NCBI GenBank assembly: GCA_022264855.1
Contig: JABYQU010000030.1
Span: 248,001-312,000 of the forward strand
Reading direction: 5' to 3'
Length of the DNA: 64,000 bases
Source of the DNA: Lenzites betulinus
Taxonomy: Eukaryota > Basidiomycota > Agaricomycetes > Polyporales > Polyporaceae
A model generated the notes under the pieces. The model was not told the origin of the DNA and made no database searches. It was given only the letters and a program-made list of their open reading frames with translations. Position numbers and translations under genes: made by a program. Of this stretch, positions 36,120-47,996 are shown piece after piece (position 1 is the first letter of the stretch; every line of letters begins with the position of its first letter).

Positions 36120-36422
36120 GGTGAGTAACTGCGGCAGATGCGAGCTGCGAGCTGTACCCACGTCTTCTTTGCCATGGCTTATAATATGCGCGCAGAGAAG
36201 AGGAAGAGAGTTGGGAGAAGGCGAGCTGTGGGAGTGACTCGTGCCGCGAATACTTTCAGCTTTCGGACGGGAGGCCGACGCTGCACGCCACCGTTATGGT
36301 GAGCTAGGCGCGCGTGCCGAGGGCGTAAATCTGATCTCTCGATCAGCCCGATTGCGATCTACGCATCTATAGCACTTACTCCAGGCACGTGCCCCCGTAT
36401 TTTCTCCCTCTCCCCGACACTC
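36120..36422. promoter_or_regulatory. Divergent promoter, LEU2 / NOB1
   Basis: 303 bp between two outward-facing start codons of housekeeping genes, so it must serve both directions. A TATA-like TTATAATATG occurs at about 36179-36188 on the LEU2 side. I see no certain CCGGNNCCGG-type site of the Leu3 kind. Confidence 0.45.
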
Positions 36423-38043
36423 ATGGCAGCCTCGACGTCCTCGGCGGCTTTCAATGCATCAAAACCGGCGTGCAAGCACCTCGTGCTAGATGCCGGACCT
36501 CTTCTCTCGCTGTCCCCACTACGCGGACTGTCGGAGGCGTACTATACTGTGCCCCAGGTTCTGGATGAGCTTAAGGACAAGCGAGCGCGAGAGCACTTCC
36601 AACAGCTCGGATTATCGGCGGGTGTGCGGATAGAGATCAGAGGGCCGACAGCAGCCTCGCTTGCGCATGGTGAGCGCATTGCCCTTCAGTGCGTTCGTTT
36701 AAGAAGCTAAAGTGCGATGCAGTGATCCAGTGGGCGAAGAAGACGGGAGACTACTCCGTGCTCTCGCACCCCGATCTGTGTGTCCTTGCTCTGACGTACG
36801 AGCTTGACAAGATAGAGAAGGATGCCGCCGAGAAGCTGAAGGCTGAAGGTGGCAAGGCGTCGACATCGGAAGGGACTACACAAGTCGAGGCTGCGGATGC
36901 CGCACATAAGACGGAGGAAACGGCTGGACACTCTGAAGATCGCGAACATACGGAGCCCCAAGAACAGCACGAACTCCCCGTGGATGACGCACCTGAGGAG
37001 GTTGACTCAAATCCGGACGAGGTCCCTCCACCCTCGGAGTCGGAAGACGATGCAGAAGAAGACCTGCAGGAGAGGGAGCCGCTCGAAGTCGCGCTTGAGC
37101 CTCTGCAGGATGAACCCACGCCCTCTTCCCCCTCTACCTCACAAACCGCCCCAACCGCTTCCGATACTACCCCCGCATCTCCATCTCTTCCCCCTGCCGC
37201 AGAAACGCACGTTTACGACGACCCCTCAGACGAAGACGACGGTGAGGGGGAATGGATCACACCCTCGAACGTTGGTCTGCACAAATCTCGTGCGCTCGAC
37301 CTCCTGCCTTCTGCTGGTGGGCGCAAAGGGAAGAAGCAGGAAGAGACTATCCCTGTGGCCTGCATGACTGCCGATTTCGCGATGCAGAACGTGCTGCTCC
37401 AGATGAGTCTCGGCCTCATGGGCGTCGAGGGCAAGCGTATCGACCGGGTGAAAAGCTGGGTCCTAAGATGTCATGCTTGTTTTAAGTACGTTCCCCTGAT
37501 TATCGCAGATCTCATTCCGTCCGCTAACATCTGTGCTGCAGGATTTGCAAAGACGCCTCGCGGAAGTTCTGCCCCTCGTGCGGAAACCCCACCCTCCTGC
37601 GCGCCTCCGTCACCATCTCTTCGCCGAATGCGGGTCCGAACACGCCTGCAATGCAGGTCCACCTGAAAAAGAACTTCCAGTTCAAAACACGCGGTACGAT
37701 CTTCTCGATCCCCGCGCCCAAGGCCGGATCCTCGAAGACCGGGCCCGGGGAAGGCCTCATTCTCCGCGAGGACCAGACGGCGTGGCTGCGCGCAAAGAAG
37801 CACGCGGACGGGAAGCGCGACAGGGAGGAGAAGCGCATGCTCAATGCCGCCAGCAAGAGTGCACAGGCAGGGAATGGCAGCACGGTCGTGAGTAGCTGGA
37901 TGGATCCCGACTGGGTCCCGGAGATTCTGAGTGTCGGCGCGGGCGGAAAGGGGAGGAGTATGCGTGCGAAGGGGTATGACGGGGATATGCCCGTGATCGG
38001 GTATGGGAAGAAGAACCCTAACGAGCGCAGGAGGAAGAAGTGA
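36423..38043 (+). CDS. NOB1: 20S pre-rRNA D-site endonuclease Nob1
   Basis: Three exons: 36423-36669, 36723-37485 and 37542-38043, giving 503 residues. Nob1 makes the last cut that forms the 3' end of 18S rRNA. The PIN nuclease domain begins at HLVLDAGPLLSLSPL (first acidic residue) and continues with LDELKDKRAREHF, VIQWAKKTGDYSVLSHPDL and VLALTYEL. Choosing the acceptor before 36723 restores the expected join between the SLAH and VIQWAKKTGD blocks; other acceptors leave an intron of about 20 nt. A long acidic insertion (about 130-260) follows, then the zinc ribbon LRCHACFKICKD with FCPSCGNPTL, and a basic C-terminus with KKNFQFKTRGTIFS. It is convergent with ARPC3, 121 bp away. Confidence 0.95.
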
Positions 38044-38164
38044 GGTGGATCGCGGTCTCACCTGTAGTGTCCTTGCATGCAGATCTTGTACAGTTCGGAT
38101 AGAGGTATCATCCTGGAGACCGGTTGTAATACACTGTTGTACGACGTACTTCCGTTACACGGGT

Positions 38165-38885
38165 CTACTGCGTGCCCAAGCTGCGGTTCATGAAGCGCCT
38201 CTTTTGGAACGACATCCACCACTTGCTTGGCTTCCCGGTGCCATCTGCGTAGAGCTTCTCGATGAGGCGTGCGGCGAGCTCTTGCCGTACTTGGGTAAGG
38301 TACCCCCTGAGGTACTCTGAAAGCACATAGACGCTGAGTATTGCGCCCCGAGTAGATGCTATAACCATACTCACCAGCATCTGCCCTGCTGGCAGGAGCG
38401 GCGTAATGCGCGTTCAAAGGGAAGTTGGCATCGCCGGGAATGGGGAAGTTGTCCACGGCGAGAGTGTTCAAAGATTTGTTGGCATCTATCTGGTTTGGTA
38501 CCGTGCGCGCCGTGCCGATCTTCGCTAGGCAGTCAGAGACAAAGAGGATGAGGATGATGAGGAGGCGATCTGCAGGGCCCTTGATCTCAAAGTTACGGAA
38601 GAGGGAGTTGGCGCGGAAGAGGTCGAGGGTCTCGTCTATGATGTCGGCTTCATTTGGATCCGCTGTTTGCGGTAGATATATGGGCTATAAGGATACACGT
38701 CGAGTAATGCTATACGAGGAGCGTACCGAGAGGGGCGGGTCCGCGGAACTTGGTATTGATTGGAAGAATGCCAAGGTTGCCGACAGTGCGAGTATCAGGG
38801 TACTCATTAAGCGCGGAGTGGTAGGCCTGTAACATGTGAAGTTAGCATAGCGCAAGGTAGAACGAGAGAGCGCACGGACGGGCAT
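38165..38885 (-). CDS. ARPC3: Arp2/3 complex subunit 3 (p21-Arc)
   Basis: Minus-strand exons: 38885-38880 (only six coding bases, Met-Pro), 38826-38727, 38662-38375 and 38316-38165, giving 181 residues, the usual size. The subunit is part of the Arp2/3 actin nucleator that builds branched filaments at endocytic patches. Blocks seen: AYHSALNEYPDTRTVGNL, TKFRGPAPL, DIIDETLDLFRANSLFRNFE, KGPADRLLIILILFVSDCLA, YLRGYLTQVRQELAARLIEK and KWWMSFQKRRFMNRSL. The third exon begins after the acceptor at 38663-38664, which restores the ADPNEADIIDETL join; the nearer acceptor leads to a stop. Confidence 0.95.
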
Positions 38886-39189
38886 GGTGGACGATCGGGA
38901 CGAAGTGCAGGAAGCGCGCTGTGCTCGCAGCACGGACGCGATGCTAACCGGCAAGTGCCGGATGCCATATGCGGGCGGCGGGCGGCCTAATCTGGGAGTG
39001 GAGAGGCGCAGAGAGGCGCGCGCGTACTGCGAGGCACAGACGTCATGATCAGGGCGCGCGGTGGCTGAGACGGTCTCTCGCGTCTTGGCAAGTTTTGCTC
39101 CTTTTCTGGCATCTGCTTTTTGCTTCTGTGCTCTTCCTGTTTTCTTTGTACCGCTACGTGTTGTATAACGACCACCTCACGAGCCCGCC
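38886..39189. promoter_or_regulatory. Divergent promoter, ARPC3 / YVC1-like channel
   Basis: 304 bp between two outward-facing starts. No clear core element was identified. A T-rich stretch at about 39100-39150 lies just upstream of the channel start. Confidence 0.4.
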
Positions 39190-42100
39190 ATGCCTCCCAG
39201 CGCCGAGGACCACATCGCGACGCTGTCGGTCGTCTCTCATGACCCGTCGCCCGACACAATCACCAGTATGTGAAAAGACGCGTCACTAGATGATAGAGTG
39301 CTGAAATTCTCTTCACAGGTATCGTGAAGCGCGTCAAGATCATGACCTTGAAGCTGCTCCCAGTCGAAGTTTCTCCGGACAGTATCAGCGACCCTACAAG
39401 CCGCGTTATCACGCCTCAGGTCATCAACGCATATATCGATGCAGCCGGAGACTTCATGGAGGCGGTAGGCAACTTCTCCGACTCTCAAGAAAGCGATTTT
39501 TTAAGACTAACGATGTAAATAGCTGCCATATTGTCTTCTGCGCGCGCGCAAAGAATTCCTCTGGGAGGCTAACCATAACCCCGCCGATTATGGCGAGAAC
39601 TTCTGCAGAGGTGAGGGAACACTCCCCATACCCCAGCTAAGGTGCTCATTGCTATATAGCAACTGCTTGCGAGGTACTCGCTCGCCGCACCCTTCATCAG
39701 GCCCCGCCAGACCAGATATCCACCGTTATGTCCTGCCGCTTCCGTCATAGGGAAGCTGACGGGGATGTTAGCGGGAGAGTGAGCGCACTAGAGATGGCTA
39801 TTGACTCCCACTGGTAGGTTTTAGCAATGAATCCGCATTGCACTCGGTGAAGCGCTTACTAATGTCCATTCATAGTACCATCTTTCTCTCCTCCAGTGAA
39901 GCACAGGATGGTACGAACTTCTTGCAATATGGAGGCACTTGAGTTTTTAAATTCTGTTATAGTTGTACAGGACCTCTGGAGCGGCCGCACTGTCCAGGTC
40001 TACGATGACGACGGCGTAGTCAGCTGTGCGTTTCACAAGTTTTTATTCAAATTCCAGACGACTTACCGCCGCTTCCATGGCAGTTCTTCCATACAGCGAG
40101 GTATCATACGACGGCTTTTGGAGCCATTTTGCCACAGGAAGGTTAGGTGTCCCCAGGTACCAGAACATATTCCGCATCGCCGTCTGGTTCCTCTTCCTAT
40201 TCTCCTACTCCCTCGCTGGTGAGCAAGCATCCCGCCACTCATATTCACACTGCCCTTTTCATGGCTAATGCTCCCTTCTCAACAGTAAGGGAGCCTCTCG
40301 ACAAGTTGAACAGAGATGGCGGTGACCTGGACGAATGGGAAATTGTCATGTATTTTCTGGGCTTAGCCTTCTCCCTGGAAGGTAAGCCGGCCAGTACAGC
40401 TCTCTTACTCGCCCACCGCTCACATACGGATGAACAGACCTGCATAAGGCATGCATTTGCACCCTATCCTATCCTGACGAATACGTACTCATCGTCCGTA
40501 CTAGATCTACAAAATCCTGGCTTTGGTGTCATGGCGCGCGTTCGGCTTCTGGCACATCGTCTCGTTTGTTACAGACTGCCTCCTTACCGTCGCATTTACG
40601 CTTCGTGTGGCCGGAATTGCGTCGGCGGGAGACCAGGCAGCGTCGTTCCGCCTGAGGAGTTTCCAGTGCTTGAGTTTCGCTGCACCGCTTCTCTGGTAGG
40701 TACCTGGACTGTCCCAATGCTGAACATATGCTAATGACCTACAATTGTACTGCAGGATGAGTAAGTCTGCGACTACCTGTTGCTTGCGAGATACATGCTC
40801 ATAGAAAGACAGAATTGATACCGATCTTCGACGGTTATAAGTGAGTTTTGAAGCTCTACGGGCAAACGCCCCGCTGACTATGAGAATGTAAAGGTTCGTT
40901 GGGACGATGCAGATTTGTGTTGCCCGCATGCTCAAAGAGTCCGGATTCTTCTTCTGCGTATGTTTCCTGAGTGCTGAACCTGGTGATGATGGCTCATCTG
41001 AACGTACAGTTGCTCGCATTGCTCGGCATCGGTTTCCTGCAAGGACTGTATGCTCTGGACGCTGCGGACGGGCAGACCGAGCACCCATCTGAGGTGCGTG
41101 GTGCTTGTCTTCTTTCCAAGGACTACACTGATTGGCAAAATAGATTCTGAACGTGTTGATACAAGCACTGTTACAGTGCGTACCGACCTCGTGTAGAACG
41201 TACCACATCACTGATGCTGTACCGCAGATCACCCGATTATGAGATGTTTAAACCATCGTGAGGCCTACATATTCTCATCTCCCTACCGGAAACGTACTCA
41301 TTGATCTGCAATAGCCCTCTCGGATTAACGCTTTACTATCTGTGAGCATTCATCACTCTCCGCCTAATGTCGACCAACTGACCTCGGGCACAGCTGGAAC
41401 GTTGCGACCGCAGTAGTGTTGCTCAACGTCCTCATTTCGCTTTTCTCATCCGCGTACGAGGATGTCAGTTGCTTCCTTCATATTCAATCGCCAAAACAAT
41501 CTAACGGAGACCTGAAACTCCCAGGTAGTCGAGGATGCCGCGGCAGAATACCTGACCTACTTTGCTGGGAAGGTCATCAGCATGATCAGGGCACCGGACG
41601 AATTCATCTATCCTCCCCCCTTCAATGTCATCGAGATATTCTTCGTCGCACCGTTTGAGTAAGTAGCAGATGCACACCGCCGTGTTTCGAAAACACTCAC
41701 ACAACCTCCCACAGATTCTTCGTCAGCGAGGCCACCTACGCCAAGGTCTGTCCCGCCTGTCCTTTTCATTCTCTCATCTTCCGTGCTAAGAATCTTCCTG
41801 CGCACAGATCAACCGCCGTGTGATGCAAGTCGTGTTCTTCATTCCGCTTTGCATGATTGCGCTGTACGAGTCGCAGCTCGACCCAGCGAAGAACCGTTGG
41901 GTGAAGGACTGGTTCAGCTCCCCGGACGAGGGTGGCGAGGAAGCGCCGCACCTCCACGACCCGGAGGTGAACGGGGCAGACGCCGCGCGTGGTCTGAAGA
42001 TCAGCAAGAAGGCATTCCAGGAGCTCGTCTCGGTCTTCCCGGATACTACGCATGTGAGTAGGGGCTTGTGTGAGATGAATGACCGTGTACTGATTGTTGG

Positions 42101-42211
42101 TTTTCGGTACAGTCGGGCGAGGCGGTGATCATTGGAGAGGTCAAGGAGCTGAAGGCGGAGATCGCGGAGCTGAAGAAGATGATCATCGAGCTCAGCGCAA
42201 AAGTGGGCTGA
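39190..42211 (+). CDS. YVC1: YVC1/TRP-like cation channel
   Basis: 22 coding exons, about 614 residues: 39190-39265, 39319-39464, 39523-39610, 39660-39813, 39876-39910, 39963-40025, 40084-40218, 40286-40381, 40438-40448, 40505-40695, 40756-40760, 40813-40840, 40894-40957, 41010-41093, 41144-41175, 41228-41257, 41315-41341, 41394-41463, 41525-41658, 41715-41745, 41808-42053 and 42113-42211. Every phase closes. In yeast Yvc1 is a vacuolar TRP channel releasing calcium on osmotic stress. Seen: a helical N-terminal linker (TIFLSSSEAQDVV, FWSHFATGRLGVPRYQN), six hydrophobic segments (IFRIAVWFLFLFSYSLA, then EIVMYFLGLAF, FWHIVSFVTDCLLTVAF, then LLALLGIGFLQGLYAL, a pore-region segment SPDYEMFKPSPLGLTLYY, and WNVATAVVLLNVLISLFSSA), and a C-terminal coiled coil (GEVKELKAEIAELKKMIIEL) that in this family tetramerises. 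One intron is GC-AG and one exon is 5 nt. Confidence 0.88.
40438..40448 (+). other. 11-nt microexon of the channel gene
   Basis: Supplies most of the codons for Asp-Leu-His-Lys between the block ending FSLEG and IYKILALVSWRAFG. Without it the flanking exons do not join in frame. The upstream acceptor is AACAG and the downstream donor is GC. Confidence 0.8.
40449..40504 (+). other. GC-AG intron of the channel gene
   Basis: 56 nt; donor AAG|GCATGC, branch-like CTGAC, acceptor ACTAG. It is the only non-GT donor I needed in the window, and the exon side (AAG) matches the stronger pairing usually seen with GC donors. Confidence 0.75.
40756..40760 (+). other. 5-nt microexon of the channel gene
   Basis: The bases GATGA between TGCAG and GTAAGT. 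It completes Trp, gives Met and begins Lys, joining AAPLLW to KLIPIFDGYK. A standard gene finder would probably miss it. Confidence 0.75.
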
Positions 42212-42466
42212 ACACCTACCAACATCGCTCGAATCACCTTGCGCGGGCATGCTGCTTGCGTGAGGTAACACAGACTATACGATGACACGAACCGGACAGA
42301 ATACGAACACTTACCACGATACTTGCTTACCGTGCTTACTTACACCGCTATCAATGCCCGCCAATGACATGTTGTACCGGTAGTATGTCCATAGCGCTAC
42401 AGATAGTATACAACGGGTATACGTACAGTTCGGAGAGGCTCGGAGCGTTCAAAGAGCGGGCATACA

Positions 42467-43281
42467 TCATGTTTGGTCCATGACATCGCCTTGTGCGGGC
42501 TCGCGGGTGAGTTGGGTGAGGACAGCCATGCCGCGCACGAAGAAGGGCCGAATCTCGTTGATCTCCATCGCACATAAATTTGGTAGCTAGACACTAACGT
42601 TCGAAACAGTGTTTTCGTGAGAAAGGGGAGCAGAGTGAGAGGAACGCACCATTAGTTCGTTGTGGTCGAGCTTAGCAAGACCTTCTCGACTTTTGGCTTG
42701 ACGGGCCTCGCGGATGTCTTTGAGCAGACCGCGAATTCTATCCGGGTTTTGCAGATCGTCGGGAGCGCTGCAAAAATAAACGCCCATGGGTCTCAAGATT
42801 CAAGGAACAAGGAAGAGAAGCGGAATGCAGGTGCATACACATCAAGCACGATCTTTGCCACTTCCGTGAAACGGAAGGGCATTTCGCTGAAGCTGGAGCC
42901 GGATGTCTCTTGTATCAGTCGCTCCTGAAGAAAATCTGGGGTGCATGATGAGCACATTGACAAAGCCTCTGTACATGAAGGGCTACGTACCGACGTTGAG
43001 CCATGGCGGTGGGACGATGTGGCATTTCTTCTTGAGCTTGAGGTTGGATGCCATCCATAGTGGTACTTTGCATTTTGTGGGTGGCCGAAGCGGTCCGTAA
43101 GCTCCCTTAACGCAAGTTTGTTCACTTGCGAGAGAGATCCATGGTGCTTCACGCAACGTACTGAGATGAACGCCGTGCGCTCCATTGACACGAGGGGAAC
43201 AATCTCCACCAACTGTTCTGCCGCGACAAGTTCCAGCTCAGGCGGGGTGATTGACGTTCTCAAAGATGGAGGTAAAGCCAT
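42467..43281 (-). CDS. PSF2: GINS complex subunit Psf2
   Basis: Minus-strand exons: 43281-43162, 43105-42991, 42935-42839, 42767-42650 and 42586-42467, giving 189 residues, typical for Psf2. GINS joins Cdc45 and MCM in the replicative helicase. Blocks seen: ELELVAAEQLVEIVPLV, GAYGPLRPPTKCKVPLWMAS, LKLKKKCHIVPPPWLNV, DFLQERLIQETSGSSFSEMP, FRFTEVAKIVLDVAPDDLQN, RIRGLLKDIREARQAKSREG and NEIRPFFVRGMAVL. Convergent with the channel gene (255 bp between stops) and divergent from the deubiquitinase gene. Confidence 0.94.
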
Positions 43282-43660
43282 GTAAAGGTATTGCGGGTGA
43301 GACTGGTCCAAAAAAGCCTATTACGGGGAGAGGTAGCTGAGAAGGACTGGCATGGGAGTGGAACCAGGAAAGGCTAGCAGGCGGCGCGTCGAAGGCCACA
43401 GGCGCTCGGAGCACGGGACCGCGGATGCGACGCACGTGTTGGTGTACAAGCAAAGCCACACAAAGGGATTGTGGCTCACTCGGCTTGTTTCGCAGGCTGG
43501 GCGGTTTTTACGCTCTCCACCGCCCTCCGCGCACTCTCTGCGCCCGCCCGTCCGCCTCACCCGTCCCCTCCTTTTCATCACCACGCTTCCCTTGTCTGTC
43601 TTTCGCCCTTGTCTGGTGACGGGTTTAGCTGCGCGCGCACTGTCTGGCACCCGGCCTAGA
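43282..43660. promoter_or_regulatory. Divergent promoter, PSF2 / deubiquitinase
   Basis: 379 bp between two outward-facing starts. The right half is strongly pyrimidine-rich (about 43510-43620), as in many basidiomycete leaders. No specific site is identified. Confidence 0.4.
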
Positions 43661-45916
43661 ATGCTTGCTTCTCCCCTACTCCCCTCCCCCCACTTTGACG
43701 AGGGTACGACCTATCGCCCAGCAAAGGACCTTGACGCGTTCAACAAGCTCTTGCCTCCGCCAATAGAATTTGTCGAAGGATCGTCTTCTGGTCTTCTCGC
43801 TGTGGCCGAGGGCAAGTACCCTGCGATCAATGAGGCCCCCAAATCGGCTGCGCCCACAGTAGACGTGAGCCCAGTCCTAATACACCCGCCGTATCATCCT
43901 TACACGCGTCTGACGGCTTGGATAGGAGCGGGGTGCTGCCGCCATCTCCACCAAATCCCCCAAAACCTCCCAGGGCGCACAGTCTGCGTCCAAGGCGCTT
44001 CCGGATCTGCCAATAGATTCCTCCTGGCCGAATGGCTTCGGCACCGGCTGTGGGCTGAACAACACTGGCAACACCTGTTTTCTCAACAGCGCCCTCCAAT
44101 GCCTTTTGCATACGCCCCCACTCGTCAACATTCTCTCCAAGCATTCGCAGGCGGAGCCCTGTGAGTTTCCTCCATTTATCACGGTGGCGTTCATCTAACC
44201 AATGACGCGCGCCATGAGGTCGAGCTCCGAAGAATTCGAATTGCATGATATGCTGTCTTCGACAGGTCATGGTCGAAGTTTTCACAAAACCACGCTCCAC
44301 AACGCCTTACCCCATCATCACGAAGCTCCAAGGTACGTGCAAATCCGACGTGTATATCCAACACTACAACAACTCTGCTTAGTGATCGCGAAGCATATGA
44401 AGCGCGGGCGACAGGAGGATTCTCACGAGTTCCTGCGCTACTTCGTGGACGCTCTTCAGAAATCATCACTAGCAGGTCTGCCAGGGTAAGTATATAAGAT
44501 GTTTTCGTCCGTATGTCATGCTGACCCCCATCCAGGAAGGTCGATCCGAAGGTCGCGGAGAGGACTTGGATCTACAAGGTCTTCGCTGGTCTCCTGCGTT
44601 CCCGCGTGAAGTGCCTGTCGTGCGACTACAACAGCGACACATACGATAGGATGCTAGACCTCAGCGTCGACATCGCAGGCGTATCGACCCTGAAGGACGC
44701 CCTTCGCAAGTTTGTTGCGGTGGATCGCCTACGTGGTGCGGATCGGTACAAATGCGAGAAGTATGTCCGTGCGTGCCATTCGAAGAACATATGTGCTAAC
44801 CTCTTTCGCAGATGCAAGAAGGCGGTAAATGCTGACAAGCAGTTTACCATCGACGAAGCTCCCCTCGTCCTGACCTTTCACTTGAAGCGGTTCTCGCCCA
44901 TGGGCCGCAAGATCCCTCATCTAGTCAACTACCCGGAACGTCTATCATTGCAGCCATACATGAGCGACGGAAAATACGGCCCGTCCTACACCCTGTACGG
45001 TGTCATCTCGCACGCCGGCGGTGGACCGAACTCGGGCCACTACTACGCACATGTCAAGAGTGCTAACGGCTCATGGCACGAGATGAACGACGAGTCGGTT
45101 ATGCGACAGAGTACCGCTCCTACGGGTATGCGCAACGCATACATGCTCTTCTACATCCGAGAGAAGGGCCAAGCCCTCGAGGCCGCGGTCAATGGCAAAG
45201 CCGCTGCCGCCGCTACCCCTGTCACTCCCCCACCCGTTCCACCCAAGACTGGACTAGTGGCCAACATGAAGAAGCGGAAGATCGTGGAGAGCGACGATGA
45301 GGGCGAGAAATCAAAGTCAGCGAAGACTCCCCGCAAATTCATTGGCCCTCGTCTCCCCACACCCCCGCCGCAGACCCCTGCGAAGCAGACACCGAAGGTT
45401 ACCGACCCGCAGGCGGATGCGCTCAAACGGAAGATCGCGGTGGCCGACTCACAGCAGGCAAAGGTCGCGCTGAAGAGTCTCGGCGAGTATGGCGACGAGG
45501 ACGAGGATGATGATGTCGGGGAGAAGGTACCTGAGGACGACAAGACAGCCGACGCCCCCGCTGCTGCCCCTCCATCTCCATCCCAACCTGCTCCTGATTC
45601 TACTACTACCACCACCGCCCCTCCTCCAGCCGCCACCCCCTCCGCCGAAAAGCCTATCCCACCTTCTTCTTTCTACGGTACGCCGGCTTCGGACTCAAAC
45701 GACAAGAAGCGGAAGAGCCCAGACGGTGAGGACGATGCGTCCATTACCGCATGGGCACGCACGCCTCTGTCACCCCCTGCGTCGTCGAAGAAGCAGCGCC
45801 GCTTCGGCAGCGCGAACCCTTTCAGCAGGCTAAAGGGGAGTAACAACCTCAAAGAGCGGCGGGAGCCCGCCAGCTCCCCCGTCGGCCGCTCTCGCAAGAA
45901 GCGATTCCTGATGTAG
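43661..45916 (+). CDS. Ubiquitin-specific protease, USP36/42-like
   Basis: Six exons: 43661-43864, 43926-44160, 44219-44332, 44383-44485, 44536-44760 and 44812-45916, giving 593 residues. A cysteine protease that removes ubiquitin; USP36 relatives act in the nucleolus. The Cys box [18 protein letters not shown] is at about 110-130, followed by the zinc-like [25 protein letters not shown], two C-x2-C pairs ([10 protein letters not shown] and YKCEKCKKA), [14 protein letters not shown], and the His box [20 protein letters not shown]. The catalytic triad looks complete. The last about 200 residues are a disordered, Lys/Pro-rich tail with several nuclear-localisation-like clusters (KKRKI, KKRKSP, SRKKRF), typical of nucleolar members. 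The third exon depends on the acceptor ATGAG before 44219, chosen because it restores the Cys-rich block. Confidence 0.92.
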
Positions 45917-46184
45917 TGCGCTTGGACGCTGTTGTATGCATGCTTTGCTTCCGCTGTACGATTGACCACCCAGATACCTTTGCTCGCCGCGATGCCTCTC
46001 TTCCCCATTCCCCAACCCCCTCACCCACCATCACCGCAACCCCAAACGATAGAACCTGTACCCACATCCTCATTCTGCAAACTCGCAGCATTGCCGCTCC
46101 CGCCCCCTTCGAAGGAAGATAGCAGGTCGAGGTTGTCCCAGATATCCCCATGAATTATGGTAATTATGTAAACTACATCTGCTA

Positions 46185-47996
46185 TCATAATTTCGCCTTC
46201 GCCTGCTCCTGCGGGATCGTCACCCGCTCCGCCTGCGCCTCCCGCCCGTCCTCCCACCACACGACCGTGACCGTGATGTCGTCCCGGAAGCGCCGCGAGT
46301 GCGGCGCGGGGATGCTCACGAGCTTGCGCAGGTGCTCGACGTCCCCGCTCCCGAGCGCGTTCCGGATCAGGTGCGTCCCGACGTTGTCGTCCTCGAACGC
46401 CCACGAGCCCTCCACCGTCTTCCCGCCGCGCCCGCGCGCCTCCTTGGCCTTGCCGTCGACGCCCGCGGCACCGACGGTCGTGCGCACGAGGCGCGGCAGG
46501 TCCGCTTTGGGAATGGTGCCGCGCACGCCGGCGAGGTGCCCGCCGACGAGCGCGACGACGTCTTCGTTCGAGAGCTCGTCCCAGAGGCCGTCGGTCGCGA
46601 GCACGAGGAAGCGCAGCGCGGACTTGGGCAGGGGCGCGCCGGCCTCGGGAAGCGGGAGGAAGGAGAGCGGGCGGTGCGTGATGACGGGGGTTGCGGTGAC
46701 GTAGGGCGGCGTCTTGAGTGCGGGCGGGGCGGGGCGCATTGCTTCGCCCTTGGGCTCCAAGAACGCCTTGTTTAGCCTGTGTACGGGGACGGGGATAATA
46801 GTCAGCGGGGAGGAAGGAGAAGGGAGCAATGGTATACTACGTACACATCTTGTACCTCCCTTGGCCATTTGTAGCGGGCGTCGCCGAACGCTCTGCTGGG
46901 TTCGAGGCCGCCGAGTATGCGGCCGTTTCGAACGACGTTTTGCGCCTCGTCCGCGGGGTGCTCAGACTGTAATCTATCGTGTACGTTAAGTAACTGTAAG
47001 CTATAAATGCGGAGACGACTGTACCTCTTTAGTTCGTTGGGGTTGCGGCCGGTCTGGTCCTCTGTGAGCACTTCGACGCGCCACACACCCTGGCCGTCTT
47101 CTGTCTCTTCGTATACGCCTGCGACTGCGCGGCTGTCCCCGGTGACCGCGACATACATGTTGCGATTTGACGTATCCAGCATGGCTAAGAGCGCACAACT
47201 GCCTGTATACCGACCGCCTCAGCAAGTGAACGCGAGATTGACTCGGCATGAAATGCTCACCAGACATAGCTGTTTGGATGCTCGACGTCGCAAGCGGGTG
47301 CTGGCTGAGGTCCGGGATCAGCTTCTTCTTCATGTCTTCCGTGCTGACGGAGGCGGCGAGGATCTCGAGCGGGGAATTAACGATCTGCGCGTCCAGCCTC
47401 GTGAACGCTGACTCGATAGCGCGCGCGACATTGGTCGGATCCGAGTCGTACGGTGTTGAGCTCGGCGACGAGCGCCACACGAGCGACTTCGCTTTTGCCA
47501 ACAGACCCGCATCAGACAGACTGGCCTTTGGGTCCCGGATGCGCGACGCAAGCTCCATCGCGACGGTTGGTATAAGGACCTCCGACAAGACGCGCGAGGT
47601 GTGCGGGCCCCCATGGCCGTCCATGACGGCGAAGAAGAGGTAGTCGCCGGGGGGCGCAGCGTCGGACGCATCCCGCTCGATGAGCAGGCTCGCGTGTGCA
47701 TCTTCGATCGGGTCGTTCGACGCGAAGCGGGCGGTCGACGACTTCCAGACGATGCCGCCGGGGCGCGCGACGCTGTGTGTGGCCGCCTGCTCGCGGAGGC
47801 GCGCGTCCACCTCGTCCTTGGTGAGGAGCGGGAGGGCCTGGTTGACGACGTGGCGCTTGCCGTCGGGGCCTGTGGCCTTGATGGCAATGGAAAAGGTTTC
47901 GCGGGTCGGCTTCAGGTAATAGCGGTAGTAGACATAGGTGGGAGCACCGACTAGGACGGTAGTACCCAGGACGGGTTTCCAGGCGCGCCTGAGCAT
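46185..47996 (-). CDS. PTC5: PP2C-type phosphatase, mitochondrial Ptc5/PDP-like
   Basis: Minus-strand exons: 47996-47261, 47202-47025, 46973-46845 and 46776-46185, giving 544 residues. Yeast Ptc5 dephosphorylates and activates pyruvate dehydrogenase. The N-terminus starts MLRRAWKP, rich in Arg, then has a hydrophobic stretch (GTTVLVGAPTYVYYRYYL), consistent with mitochondrial import or inner-membrane anchoring. Metal-binding motifs are present: DPIEDAHASLL, YLFFAVMDGHGG, VAVTGDSRAVAGVY, ATDGLWDELSNEDVV and RDDITVTVVWW. The insertion with GGLEPSRAFGDARYKWP is typical of the PDP branch. Convergent with the deubiquitinase (268 bp between stops). Confidence 0.92.

Noticed and set aside
36670..36689. 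20-nt intron in NOB1
   Set aside because: Far below the usual intron length here; the next acceptor gives a 53-nt intron and the expected conserved join.
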